DNA from: Populus alba | Lineage: Eukaryota; Streptophyta; Magnoliopsida; Malpighiales; Salicaceae | Assembly: GCF_005239225.2 (NCBI RefSeq) | Contig: NC_133298.1 | Location: forward strand, 2,294,001-2,358,000 | Reading direction: 5' to 3' | DNA: 64,000 nucleotides | Shown: one piece after another, positions 20,967 to 33,730 of the stretch | How positions within the stretch are numbered: the first letter of the stretch is position 1 | Layout: the number at the start of each line of letters is the position of its first letter | Notes under the pieces: generated by a model | Told to the model about the DNA's origin: nothing | Database searches by the model: none | What the model saw: the letters and a program-made list of their open reading frames with translations, nothing else | Made by a program: the position numbers and the translations under genes

Positions 20967-21777
20967 ATAATGACGAGTATAGACACCTCAGCTGAAAGGT
21001 GTGTGGGCCAAGATTAGAGACTTGGTTCAGACCGCCCCATGACGACAGGCAGAGACACCTCAGATAGAAGGTGTGAGGACCATGATATGAGTCCATGTTC
21101 AGGCCGTCTCATGACGACAGGCGGAGACACCTCAGACGAAAGGTGTGAGGACCTTGATATGAGTCCATGTTCAGGTCGTCTCATGACGATAGGCGGAGAC
21201 ACCTCAGACGAAAGGTGTGAGGACCTTGATATGAGTCCATGTTCAAGTCGTCTCATGACGACAGACGGAGATACCTCAGACGGAAGGTGTGAGGACCATG
21301 ATATGAGTCCATGTTCAGGTTGTCTCATGATGACAGGTGGAGACACCTCAGATAAAAGGTGTGAGGACCATGATATGAGTCCATATTCAGACCGTCTCAT
21401 GACGACAGATGGAGACACCTCAGACAGAAGGTGTGAGGACCATGATATGTGTCCATTACAGACCGACCATGATATGTGTCCATTACAGACCGCTGCATGA
21501 TGACGAGCAGAAACACCTCGGATGGATGGTGTGAGGGCCATAATGTGAGCCTATTTCAGACCGCCGCATGACAACGGGCGGAGACACCTCAGAGGAAGGT
21601 GTGGGCCACGATGTGAGCCCAAATTCAAACCGCCGCATGACGACGAGCGGAGACACCTCAGAAGAAGGTGTGGGGGCCATGATAGGAGCCCAGATTTAGA
21701 CCGTTGCATGACGACGAGCGGAGACACCTCAGGAGAAGGTGTGAGGGCCGCAATATGAGCCCCGATTCAGAACGCCC
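20967..21777 (+). repeat. 72-bp minisatellite, about eleven units
   Basis: Units begin near 20969, 21039, 21111, 21183, 21255, 21327 and 21399 with a strict 72-bp period. They then become irregular: a short partial duplication at 21450-21490 and later units of about 67-72 bp. Each unit has the inverted repeat ACACCT...AGGTGT around an 8-base loop. Because 72 is 24 codons, both strands stay open through the array. Those frames are a by-product of the period and resemble no known protein. Confidence 0.92.
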
Positions 21778-22606
21778 CTAGAGCCGATGTGATGGCTAGA
21801 TATAAGTGGACAGATGGATAGCCAATGAAGTGGCTATGATGAGTATGAAGACAAATGCATGATTGACTTTCATGGATATTGCCCCCATGCTAAAGATCAA
21901 TGAGCTAGAAGACATTTGCCTTGGACAATAAGTGTGTGACTTGTGGAGCATTAAGACGCGGCTGCTATGAAGGAGCAGAGGGCATGCGCAGGTTCCGGAA
22001 CGAGTTGACTCTTGTCAAGGTGGTGAGCTCGGTAATGGCATTGTAATACTCAGAGTATGAAGATTGATATGGATCAACCTTTAATGGGCTGCCCCCATAA
22101 GTAAAAGTGGATAGCTACCCGGACTCTTGAGACTAAGAGTGAGAGACTCATGGAGAAGTAAGGCGTGGTTCCTAAGGTGGAACAGAGGGCAGACGCAACT
22201 CCTGGATGAGTAGACTCTTGGAAGAGTGGTGAGCTCGTGATCACATTAAAATACTCAATGACTGTCGCACTTGGGAATATCAGTTTGAGGGGGTGTTGTA
22301 AGCCTTGATGTAAGGCTTGATAAATCATTCCGGACCGAGCATGATTGATACGCTAGAAGGGGAATGTTCCCAGAGACAAGCGTTAACACTCTTCAGATGT
22401 GATGTGTGAGACCATCTGGTTGAAGTGATCCTTTGGTGTAAGCAAGGGTGTGCTTTGGTGACTCTGGTGATTGAAAGGTTTGACGAGTACCTGTAAACTT
22501 GGCCGGAGACGCTCTCGGAATGGTAAGCTTGGAAGAGCTGCAGGATGCAAGATTGTGCTGAAGAAGCAAGAGGACAATTGCCCATATAAATGTCAAAGGG
22601 GGTGAT

Positions 22607-23027
22607 TGTTAGGTGTGTTGCCATTTAATGTGCCTAACATTGACTTTGACCATCCACCTTTGCTGAAAATAAGGTTGGAGTTGGTGGCATCATCATGCTA
22701 TATATAGGCACCATACAAAGAGAGCTAAATGAGAGAGAGTTGAGAGAAAGAAAGATGTGAGAAATGTAGGAGAGAGTGGGCTGCCAAGGCAGCCAGCAGT
22801 AGCTGCCATTGCAGCACTGAGTAGAGAGAAATAGAGTGAGGTTGAGAGTTGCCAAAGAGGAGATGATTCCTCCTCCTCTATTGTTGTAAATCTTGTTCTC
22901 TCCCTATATAATCAAATGACTTCTCCCGTGGATGTAGGCGGTTTGCCGAACCACGTTAAATATTGTGTCAGTGTGCTTGCCCTCCCGAGAGCAAATATCA
23001 GTACATCACCGGTCGGAATTCCCTACA
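22607..23027 (+). repeat. 3' LTR of the non-coding Copia-type element
   Basis: 421 bp, preceded by a G-rich polypurine tract and followed by the target duplication TTGGT. Confidence 0.94.
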
Positions 23028-23108
23028 TTGGTGATGATGAGGAGGTGGAAGCAGATAACATCAGAGATGAGATGAAATCGCCTGGATGCTTTCCCATCAT
23101 TCCTTCCA
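23028..23108 (-). pseudogene. RLK exon-2 fragment 1, 5' portion
   Basis: Resumes after the element with the target duplication TTGGT (23028-23032) and encodes the kinase stretch around [12 protein letters not shown]. It breaks off at CTTCCA and joins non-kinase spacer through ATTGGTGATGAT, a junction identical to that of fragment 2 at 36730. Confidence 0.85.
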
Positions 23109-26100
23109 ATTGGTGATGATAAAATTATTTTAATATATTTTTAAAAAGCAACTAACACTATAAAATCAAACGCTACCTTGCAGACAGTGTCTCAAAATAT
23201 GCCATAGGAGAAATCTATTCTCTTTCAATAGCAAATGCCATTATTCCTCCACCAAACAGAGACTGGGAGGATACTCCTGCAGTCTTCTGGTTTGATAGAA
23301 GACAGAAGTTTTGGCAATCATGATCCTACGTGGACAACACGGATGCAATCAAAGAATGTATTGCTGTGATCTTTCTGTGCCTTTTCTTTACTTATTTTAA
23401 CACAATCACTTAAACAATTATTTTGGAATATGGTCCCTGCACTTGTAATGCAAATTACCCAACACGATAATATTATTCCCACCTGTCCATCCATGGAGTT
23501 TTTTAATCGTATCCTTCATCCACCAAGAATCTTGAGAGAGAGAAAAATAATAGCGATGGAAGAAAAAACTCAACATGTAATTTTATACACGCATGGCACA
23601 GGTCAACCAAGATTCAAAGGTCATGCCTTGCCAAAAACCTCATGATTTCAGTTCAGAAGAAAACAACAATACTCCAGGGGATGATTAATTTCTCCTGCAG
23701 ACCAGGATCTTGTAGGAACTGACAGAAACAAATTTACGAGTCTTTGACAATGCAGAGCTCCCTGTGCATCGCGCGTAAAGAAGGAGATTTGATGGTATGG
23801 CAGCATGGACATGCATGGATTCTGCAGATGGTGCTTGGTGGTCAAGATCTAATTAAACTTAGGCTGGCCATCCAATAGAAAAGTTGATTGATCACATCAA
23901 AGAGGTCCTGATCACAGCAAAATAAGATAGACAGTTGCGTCTGAAGAGGTGTAGAATACTATGGTCTTCCATTCATGACTGGATTTCTTTGGGTTTCAGC
24001 TATGGTGATGTTTCCCATGAAATTCATGTCGTTAATTTGCTGTTGGTTCGAAAGGAGATTAGGAGCGTTCTTGGCACTTCTTTGAACTGATTTTATTTTG
24101 TTTGTAGAAATTCATCTCTCTAGCTCTCACAGCCTAGCCTCTGTTTAACATGATCCGCGGAAAATAGTCGTAATTCTAAAATTATTTTTAAAATTATCAG
24201 CAGCTGTATGTGTAGACTAATACGGGGATTATTGTACAATTTTTCATTTTCATTTCGTGAACATTTTGTGTGACAATCAACATTATTCAAGATGGATTAT
24301 TCAATTGCGTCACAGAAGGAGTACGTGTAGACTAATTTAAATTGTCATTCTAGAATACTTGTGTTGGGGTTTCAACTACGGACCCATTCTCTGATTATTT
24401 TTGTTTATGAAATATAAGAAATATATTATTTTGCACCATTATGTGCTTAATAAAATTATTATATTCCATGATTAAAAAAATACGAGACTGTGCATTGGGT
24501 GATCATCCTTTAAGGATTTTTTATAGTATTTTCTTGTTGTTTCTCCTAGTTTTTCATTGCTTGTGTTAAACAACAAATCTAACTCTCTTTAATCTTTATC
24601 TCCCTTAATTACCCTAATTATTTTAGGTTTTATCTATGATGTGAAATGCGAAATTTACAATTAATAATAGCTAGCTTGTACCCCACCATTCCATGACTCC
24701 TGATTGGTAAGAGATGAAGACTATTTGTATAATGCCAATCATTGACTTGGATGTTAAGAGGGTTTTTCTCCTAGTTTTTCAATTAATAATATCTAGCTTG
24801 TACCCCACCGTTCCATGACTCCTGATTATTAAGAGATGAAGACTATTTGTATCCTCCCAATGTTAATAGCGTTATTACTTTTTATATTTTAAAAGTATTT
24901 TTAAAAAAAATATTATTATTATTTATATTTTTAGATTGATTTGATATATTGATATCAAAAATAAATTTTAAAATATAAAATAATATTATTTTAAAGTATT
25001 TCAAAAATAAATTTTTTTTTTTTTAAAAATAATCATTGTCACAATCACAACAACATTTAATAATTTTATCGGCGGAATTTTTTTGTTGGTGTGAGATTAT
25101 GATTCCGTCGGTGAAAATTTTTACTAACTAATTTACCGATTAAATCCATCCGTTGAAATAATATTCGTTGATAGTTTCATCATTTATCGTTAATTCTGTT
25201 GGTAAAAAAACCTATAGTTTTACATACAGAAAATACGAGCTAGAAAAACAAAATTCGCTTAATTTCGCCAGTATTTCCCTTGAAAAAATTTACATATAAC
25301 CAAAAAAAATTGGAATGACAATATTTACATGCATGGTTAGCCTTCAGATGAGAGCCATGGATGAGAACTTGTAGAAAGAAAATTAGGAGCATTGGCCACC
25401 AGTGAGCTGTAGATATTCAAGTCAATCACAAGTCATCCCACTACAAGACTTTAGGATAGGGCCAATAATTGAAACCAATAAAGGTTCTGTTGGCAATTAA
25501 ATATATATTGATGGTATAATTTTACGATTCAACTCACGATGTTGAACACCATTGATTTTGTTGGAAAAAGAAAAGGCAAAGAAACAGCTCTTAAAGAAAA
25601 AAGGAAATCAAGTACGTCATAAATGATACTAGGCAGATGAAGTCAAGATCTGGTTCTGTTGGCAAAGCAAAGCAGAACAATCCAAAAAACTTACAGCTCA
25701 GAGAGTGATTTGTGACTATTAGTCTGGCTGCCATTCTACAGCCACTGGTTTGAAACAATCAGGCAGAAAATAAGACTGCTCTGGCGCCCTTTCTTCTTCT
25801 TTTAATTTTTATTATTATTTCTTTCTTCTTCTTCTTTTTTTACATTAGGGCAATTTTCTTAGAATCTCTGACAATTATGTTTCCGGAACAGTTTGTAGGA
25901 TATGAAGCTAACCCCACAAATTGAGGTGACTTAAAAATAACATTCGTATGCTCAAAATCAAAAAATAAAAAAATAAAAAGAAAAACGAGAGTAAAGATGC
26001 AATACTTTTCATCGGTTTTCCTTTGTGTGTATATTCATCTCCATCTTGCATAGGAGATCTATAACTGATAAATCGGTGTGGAGGTATTCTCTTAAACTAT

Positions 26101-27538
26101 AAATAAAATCACAATAATTTAAACAACCATTCAACCTAAAAATATCCCTTAAACTACAAGTAAAAGCAGAAACAAATCAAAAAATAATAATAATAATAAT
26201 CTCTCGAATTAAATCAATTAATACCAATTCCTATGTTTCAAATCAACTGCCACAACGTTCCTATTCGTCTTGAAAATTGCTTTCTACGGGAACAGCCTTT
26301 TTATCCACAACAGACGCATCATGAGGGTCTCGTAACTTCTGCTTTGCTTCAAGTAGTCCATTATTATTAGACTTCAGTTTTTGAATCCCCACTTCACTGG
26401 GATATTTTCAGCTGTTATATTCGATTAGGGTTCAGTTGGAGTTTGCCTGAGGGCTAAGGTAAGGTATACGAGAACATCTTTCTTTAGTTGTTGCGAGGGT
26501 ATTGGATGTTCTTTTTTTTGGAGTTTCTTGATCTTGGAAAGATACTAACGGATTTTCTCAGAGAAGCAGGGATCGGCAACAAGGGTGTTCTAGAGTGTTG
26601 TAGATTCTTATCCAAGACTTGTATCATTTGATGATGTCATGTGAATTACTAGAAATATGTAAAAGTGTATGGCTACCCAATAATGAAAGTTTTCGTAAGG
26701 AACTGAAGCAGGCAACCATGAGGCAAGATCTATTAGATTTTTTGAAGCCCAGAGGGAAAGATACAGAGACGCTCTGTTTTTGTTTGATAAACAGTAGGTT
26801 TGGTCTTGTCTCAATTCAGGAAATCCCACTTATAATTCAGCATAATCGCGTAAACCCTTGAAAACTTTTGAAAATTACAAAATGTTTTGATGCCAAGGCA
26901 CGTTGGCCTTCCAGGTACAAAAGTAACCTGAACCTTGAAATAAAATTATGCCTTCTACAACAGAGTTTTTGAACAGAAGCAGCATTCCTATCACAGGGCT
27001 GGGAAGAATAGGGGGACGATCCATTCAAGAGTTAAGACCTTGCAGTTTTGAATTTTTAATACGAGGTTTTTTAGATTCAAATCCTGGAAAAGTTCGAGGG
27101 GGTAGAGATTTGAGATTAGAGGATATGGCTTTGTCCTATTTTTAAAACGAGGTTTTTGCAACGTGTGATTTAAAGATTTGTGTTAGGTATTACTTATTTG
27201 TTTCTTTCTAAGAGGGAAGCCCTCTTTAGACCTGGAGGAATAAGTATGGAATTTCAACGTGACAAATGACGTTATTTGATCTTTCAGGACGAGTTTGGTT
27301 TGATTGTGGAAATTTTGTTCATCGTTATTGGACGGTCTTTGTGTTGGAATTTGGACTGTTTATTACTCTCCAAAGAGAAAATGTAGTAGGAAGGCAATAA
27401 ATTACATGATTCATGACATTCACCAAGTTCATCTAAAATGATGCTTTGGACGGAATATCTAACATAGACTTGATTATTGAATATTACATTTTGCCAAACA
27501 AGTTGCTTTTCACAAACGCCCGAGTATACTGTAAAAAT
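23109..27538. other. Duplicated spacer between RLK fragment 1 and RLK-2
   Basis: No gene seen. 23109-26110 is nearly identical to 36731-39715, and 26110-27000 matches 40128-41070. Contents include a short AT-rich MITE-like stretch (24880-25030), sequence with repeated CGTCGGTGAAA-type motifs (25055-25220) and an (AAT)6 run (26183-26200). Confidence 0.75.
25055..25220. repeat. Remnant with CGTCGGTGAAA / ACCGATGGA-type motifs
   Basis: Contains TCGGCGGAA, CCGTCGGTGAAA, CCATCCGTTGAAA and related short motifs in both orientations, reminiscent of DNA-transposon subterminal repeats. The copy at 38670-38820 is part of the duplicated spacer. No transposase remains. Confidence 0.35.
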
Positions 27539-30484
27539 TCAGCCAATAACATTTCTATGAACCAGTATATCTTCCAATTCCATCGTGGAGAATAGCTTTG
27601 GCAACGGAGGCCATCGAGTTGTAAGCTCTGTAGAAACCTGTCGCATTGTTGGCCGATAGTGAGGATCGGTCTGCAAGCAAGCAAACGCTAGTTTTGCAAC
27701 ATGAGCCACACCGTCCGCAGGTTCGTTTTCAGGAGGTGGGAGGCGCTGGTCTAAAACATCCTTCAAGAGTGTATTGTGACCGATTGGTGATGATGAGGAG
27801 GTGGAAGCAGAAAACATCAGAGATGAGATGAAATCGCTAGGATGCTTTCCCATCATTACTTCCAATGTTAATACTCCAAAGCTATAAACATCACATTTTT
27901 CATCCACTTTCATTGTGTATGCCAACTCTGCAAAAAAGGTTGGTGTTATATTTTGCCAAAATAATTTACTGCACCTATTTTGTTTTCAAGTGATTTTGTA
28001 AACTAACCTAATGTAGAAGGTGATATTGAAACTTAATTACTACATACCTGGAGCTGTGTACCCAAAGGTGCCAGCAAATGATGTCCAATTGGAGGAGTCA
28101 GGCATTAAGAGCCTCGCTGTGCCGAAGTCAGAGACATGAGCCTTATATTCTGAATCCAAAAGAACATTGTTGTTGGAAATGTCTCTATGAATAATCGAAG
28201 GGGAGCAGTCATGGTGCATGTAGGATAAAGCATTGGCTACGCCTTTGATAAGATTCATCCTTTTATCCCAATCCATCTTTCCTGCTTGTTCCTCGTCGTT
28301 CAGTACCTTTCTTAAGCTTCCCCTTTCCACAAATTCATATACCAAAAATGAGTGTTTGGCATACGAGCAGAAACCATACAGCTTCACAATATTTCGATGC
28401 CGTATACCCATTAAGACATCAATCTCGCTTCTAAAAGCTTTCAAGCTGCTCATCTCAACTTCTGGTGTTTGGTGGAATTTCTTCACGGCAAGGACTTGTT
28501 CTGATGGAAGTACAACTTTGTATACAACTCCATACCCTCCAGTACCAATGCAATATTTGGAGTCGAATTCCTCAGTAGCCTCAACGATGTCCTCGTAGCG
28601 CAGATCCCCACCAGGGCACCATCTCGCGGTAACATCTCTTTGTGGTGTTTCCACTAGCCTTTTCTTTCTTCTGCTTTGGAAAAAGATAAGAAAACCTACA
28701 ATCAGGCCCAACAAACTACCCAGCAGAGAAAATACAGCCATAAAGACAACTTTGGGGCCCTTCTTGTGCACAACTTTGTTTTTTATGAGAGCAGAACAAG
28801 CTTCCAAACCAGTTGCATTGCCACACAGGTTGGTGTTGTTGCGAATTGCTTCAAATGGTGCCTCGCGAAAGGCTTTGATGTCAGGAATGGGACCCTCTAA
28901 CTTGTTATAGGATACATCCACTTTAGTGAGGCCTTGCAGTCTACTAAAACTGGTTGGAATTAGACCAGACAACATATTATAGGAGAGGTTTACTACCTCT
29001 AGCCGCTGCAGCTGTCCAAGCTCTGGCGCTATATCTCCCATGAGGCCATGAGGGAATTCCAAACTGAGATCAAGACTTTCAAGAGATTGTAAAGACCCCA
29101 TCTCAGCAGGAATAGTCCCTGTCATTCTATTCTTGTTGATATTCAAGAATATCAATTTTGAACAGTTGCCAAGCTGTTTAAGAATTGTTGCACTAAAATT
29201 ATTCGCGGCCAGGCCAAGCCTTTCCAGATCAGATATCGCTGCAACATCAAAAGGAATATCACCTGATAGTTTGTTATCGTTGAGTTCAAGTTCAATCAAC
29301 TTTAAATTTCCCAATTCTTTTGGAATTCTCCCAACAAGTTGATTTGATGAGAGGTCAAGAGCTTGTAGATGAGTTGCCTTTCCAAGAGCTGCTGGTATTT
29401 CTCCAGAAATCTTGTTACCAGAAATTCTGAAGGTTGTCAACTTGTTAAACTGCTCCCATTTCAATGAAAGTTCACCATGCAATTCATTATCACTCAAACC
29501 CATGTAGTTCAAATGAGGATGTGTGCCAAAAGCTTCAGATATGTTTCCACTAAGTTGGTTTCTCTCAAGTCTGAGTCTCAACAAGCTGCTGCAATTTCTC
29601 AAGCTTTTGGGGATAGGTCCCGTGAAATAGTTGTCCATCGCAGCAAAATATTGAAGTAATCCACCAAGGCACACATCTTGTGGTAGATTTCCAGACAATC
29701 GATTATAATATATTAGAAACATATACAAATGTGTAAGGTTGTTCATTTCTGGAGGTATGAGACCAAAAAGATTGTTATCCGCAAGGTCAAGTAATGATAA
29801 GCTTTTTAAATTTCCTAAAGATGGCGGTATTGTACCAGTTAATTTATTAGATGACAAATCTAAAACAGTGAGAGTTTTCATCAAGTTTCCAATAAAAATA
29901 ATTGGACCAGAAAGACTGTTATTCCAAAGCACAAGCATAGATAAACTTTTTAAATTTTCTAATGTCGGTATTGTTCCGGTTAGTTTATTACATGACAAAC
30001 CTAAAATAGTGAGAGATTTTAAATTTCCAATTTCTGGTGGAATGTTGCCAGAAAGGTTATTGAAAGACAAGTCAAGGAAGGAGAGGTTAGAAAGGTTACC
30101 TATATGTGAAGGTACAGAACCATAAAGAGAGTTGTAGCTTAGGGTAAGCTCAATCAAGTTAGGAAAGGAAGAGAATCGGAGACTATTAAGCGTACCTCTC
30201 AAACTAGAATTGGACAGACTTATGTTGCTGACACTACCAGACTTGTCGCAACTGATTCCGAACCAGTTGCAAGGGCTGTCTCCAGCCCAAGAAGACAGGA
30301 GAGACTGGCTTTGGTTGTCAAGAGTGACTTTCCATTCTAGAAGAGCTTCCGCTTCCTTCCTTCCATTTGCAACTTCAGCAGCTCCAGTACTAGCCGAGTA
30401 AGCAAAAGAAGCAAAGAAGGAAGCATAAGCAAGTAAGGAAAAAACCAAAAAAGGTGTGGAAAAGAGAAAGATGTGGGAAGCCAT
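27539..30484 (-). CDS. RLK-2: intact LRR receptor-like kinase, MIK2/At1g35710-like (941 aa)
   Basis: Exon 1 runs 30484-28048, the intron 28047-27928 (GTATGT...TTTGCAG), exon 2 27927-27539. Residues 1-31 are a signal peptide and 41-79 the LRR cap ([10 protein letters not shown]). About 85-555 are LRRs (LxxLxLxxNxLxGxIP), followed by a Cys pair ([12 protein letters not shown]). The membrane helix is 579-602 with an RRKKR stop-transfer. The kinase starts near 640: GTGGYG loop, Lys668, Glu687, HRD 766-768, Asn773, DFG 786-788, APE across the splice site, then DVYSFG. The kinase is the RD type. It acts at the plasma membrane, presumably binding a peptide-type ligand. In Arabidopsis MIK2 perceives SCOOP peptides, but the ligand here is unknown. 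Oddity: 1-bp and 8-bp insertions near codons 475-482 restore the frame but spoil one LRR. At 941 aa it has fewer LRRs than Arabidopsis MIK2. Confidence 0.93.
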
Positions 30485-30540
30485 GGCCTTGGTGGTTTAC
30501 TTTCTTAAAAAGGATGTATAAAATGATATGCCCCTCATAC

Positions 30541-30552
30541 GTATATATAAGG
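30541..30552 (-). promoter_or_regulatory. TATA-like box of RLK-2
   Basis: Minus-strand CCTTATATATAC about 57-68 bases before the ATG. A second weaker TATA-like TTTTATACAT lies about 35-45 bases before it. Both are conserved in the paralogs. Confidence 0.6.
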
Positions 30553-32631
30553 GAAAGAAATGATAGATTATAAATTCAATCTTGACCGGAAATGAAGTCT
30601 TCATTAAAAATTTCCACAAGTTAAAAACTTGGTGTTGGGTAGATTTTTAAAGTTTGATGATATTTAAGGTTTAGTTTTTAATGTTTTGATTTTTAATTTT
30701 AATTTATTTTTAATTTTATCTTTGGATCTTAATTTTAATTTTTAATTTTTTTTTAAATTTGATCATCAATCTCTTTTTTTTTGGATTCTTTTGTTAATTT
30801 TGACTTTTCTTTTTAAATTTGCCTATAATTAAATTTTAAGTTGCCATCTTAATTTTTTTTTTAAAATTACATTTTTTATTTTTTTAATTGTTATTTTTTT
30901 ATTTTTTTATATAGTTAATTTTTTTTATTTTTTTATCATTTGACATTTTACTTATTGTCTTTCCCAGAGCTTTTAGACTTGAGAAAAATAAGAATTTGGA
31001 ATTGTTGTAAGATCGTAAAATCGTGACTATAGAATATGGGAAGTTCGTATCGAGTGGTAAGTTCCTTTTGGACAGGTCAAAGTAAGAAGATTGAATAGTC
31101 GTTTTAAAAATATTGTCATAAACTTACTTCTTTTATCGGTTCATTTCGATCAATCAATTCAACAAAAAATTGATGGGGATAGTAAAACAAGGACATCCTT
31201 TAATCCCTGAATCACGGTAGAAGATCTGGTGACTAATGATGTTTATTCCCTTTTCTTTTTTATCCTTAGAGTTTAAATCTTAGGACTAATTTTTAAAACA
31301 AATTATGAAAATTGCTTCTATAATTGAGGATCAAAGAGTGCACACTTGGAAGGCAGTAGATCAGGGCAGAGGATCCTTAACACAAACCAAGGAAATAAAC
31401 CTTCTATACATTCTGAGTTCAGTAGTAGTATATATAGCCTCCTCAAAACTCAAAACTTCTAAATCCCAACTAAAAAAATAAAACAATTTTCTTCTAATAG
31501 CTATGTACAGAAATGGTTATGACGTCAATATATTAAACAGTTTTTATTTTCAATTTTAATACTAGTCATTAATGCGATTCCATTTATCACGCTCATGTGT
31601 TATGCTGACATTATTTATTTTTGCATTTGAAATTATATTTAGGTGAATTTTTAAAAATATGTTTGATGATTTGAAAAAATATTAAATTAATATTTTTTAA
31701 TATTTTTTTTGATGGTTTGATGTATCAATATAAAAACTTCTTAAAAAAATAATCAAACATTAATGCACTAGTTGACATCAAATAACTTTTTTTAAAAAAA
31801 AATTTCTTTTCTAATTTAGATTTTTTTTAGTTTTTTATTCAATATTATTAGGCTCTTATAATTTTTCTATTTAAAAAAAATAGTTTTTTTTCTTTCTTTT
31901 TAGTAATAATATATTTTTTTTAATTTTTTCTATATAAAGGGTTGTAATAAGTTTTTAACATATATAAATAAAAACTAAATATTTTTTATATCTTCTAAGT
32001 ATTCTTGTTCTTTTTAATATTTTAACTTGCAACAAATCTTATTATATTTCTTTTCTTGACTATTAGGAGATGTTTGAAAGTGTCATAATGATTGTTTTAT
32101 AAAATATTTTTTACTTGAAAATGTATTAAAATAATATATATTTTTATTTTTAAAAAATTATTTTTTGATATCAACACTTTTAAACGATTAAAAAATATTA
32201 AAAAAATAAGCAAATTTGTTTTTTAAATTATTTAAAAATACTGTTTGGAAAGCAATTTCAAACCCCTATTGCAAGGATTATATAGCTTACTAGTACCTAA
32301 AAACACAAATATTTTTGTAAAACAACTGTGAGGCCCAGAAGGTAAAACAAGCAAATATCTCACAGAAAATGCAATTCCAATTTGGCGGTAATATACAGAA
32401 GTAATCAAACGATCTCTTAACATGCAATGCAACCAAGTCAGGGTGCCGTCTTCGCGAGGGCATATTATCTGCCGTCCAGGTAAAGATAAATAATAGCTAT
32501 TTTAGGCTTAATTACCCTAATTATTTTAGGTTTTATCTATGATGTGAAATCCAAACATTACAATTAATAATAGCTAGCTTGTACCCCACCATTCCATGAC
32601 TCCTGATTATTAAGAGATGAAGACCATTTGT

Positions 32632-33730
32632 AAGAAGATTGAATATTCAATGGAATAGTACTATTGCTACGTGATATGTTGTCTAAAATTTCCCTTTTCA
32701 CTTCTTTTGTCGGTTAATTTCGATAAATCAAATCAATTTAGCTAGCTGATAATAAAAGATTAAATAACAGTGGTCGATCAGTTTGTTTTATTTTCACAAG
32801 TTTTATTCTTCAATCTAAACCACTCTTTCTAAGATTCGAGCCACTGATACAGTGATACTGTGTGTTGTTGTTATCTGGCTTTGTTTATCCTCATAAAATG
32901 TTTTTTAATTTAGGATTTATTTGCTGGTTTTTAAAATATTTTCATAAAAGAAGGATTATTGAAAAATAAATATATTTCATGGAAAATAAAATAATTGTTT
33001 TTATTATTTGGCCATGTTATAAGAAATTTTTTTAAAATAATTTATTAATGTTTGAAGTTAATTATTTTTAATGAGTATAAAAGATATTGCTATTTCTGCT
33101 TAAAACTAATAAAGATAATATAAATAAACATCGTTACAATATTTAAAAAACTTTTCAGTCCACAAGAGAGCGTATATGTGTATGTGTTTGTGTGTGTAAG
33201 ATTTCCTTTTGAATAAATACAGAGAAGAAAGGAATATTCAATTGCATGTTGAGGAAAAAAAAAAAAACAAAAAAACAAACCTTGTATTTGGGCTTCACCT
33301 ATCAATGGTGACATTCGCTATGAAATTTCAAATTTGAAAATTTTGTCATTTATTTAATAAAATAGAAAGCAATATTGGCCACTTCTTTTAGGATAAGTTT
33401 GGTTTGAGTGGTTTTTATTACATCATCAAGATTCTTAGTTGTATTACTAATTTGTCAATACTGATAGAAGTTTATTATCATTACCAATAAAACAAAAATC
33501 AAGAGCTTATTATAATTCATTTTTGTTTATCAGAAAAAAAAAAATTGTTTATGTTGTATTAATTAATTTTATTACCAAAAAAAAAATCAAGAGCTTAGTT
33601 GTATTAATTAAATTTTTGTATGTTTTTAGATTATTTTGATGTATTATGTTAAAAATAAATTTTAAAAAATAAAAAAAAATATTTCAATGTATTTTCAAGT
33701 AAAAATAATTTTAAAAACAACTACTACCAA
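32632..33730. repeat. Direct repeat copy A (~1.1 kb)
   Basis: Begins AGTAAGAAGATTGAATATTC region and runs through the GTGTGTGTAAGATTTCCTTTTG block. Copy B is 34839-35890, with small indels between them. A third, partial relative is at 51946-52660. Confidence 0.75.

Larger units (their letters stand above)
18585..23027 (+). mobile_element. Non-coding Copia-type LTR element (LARD-like) inserted in an RLK fragment
   Basis: The 421-bp LTRs (18585-19005, 22607-23027), TG...CA, look identical by eye and are flanked by TTGGT duplications (18580-18584, 23028-23032). The tRNA-iMet primer site is at 19008-19019 and the polypurine tract AAAGGGGGTGAT abuts the 3' LTR. The ~3.6-kb interior has no gag or pol. 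It shares the pre-gag leader of Copia-1 (20068-20187) and the Copia R/U5 motif CCGTGGATGTAG...AACCACGTTAAAT, so a Copia origin is likely. It holds a 72-bp minisatellite. Fragment 2 lacks the insertion, so it postdates that duplication. Confidence 0.92.

Noticed and set aside
21014..21541. Minus-strand 175-codon and plus-strand 153-codon repeat proteins
   Set aside because: Both strands stay open because the minisatellite period is a multiple of three. The frames are a by-product of the repeat.
20967..21777. CRISPR array
   Set aside because: The units are contiguous with no unique spacers, and the context is a plant retroelement.
22325..22624. 99-codon minus-strand frame in the non-coding Copia-type element
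   Set aside because: Overlapping frames on the same strand are equally open, and there is no similarity to gag or pol motifs.
27068..27092. tRNA T-arm-like GATTCAAATCCTGG (also near 41113 and 41657)
   Set aside because: No box A or foldable cloverleaf at the right distance. It is simply part of the duplicated spacer.
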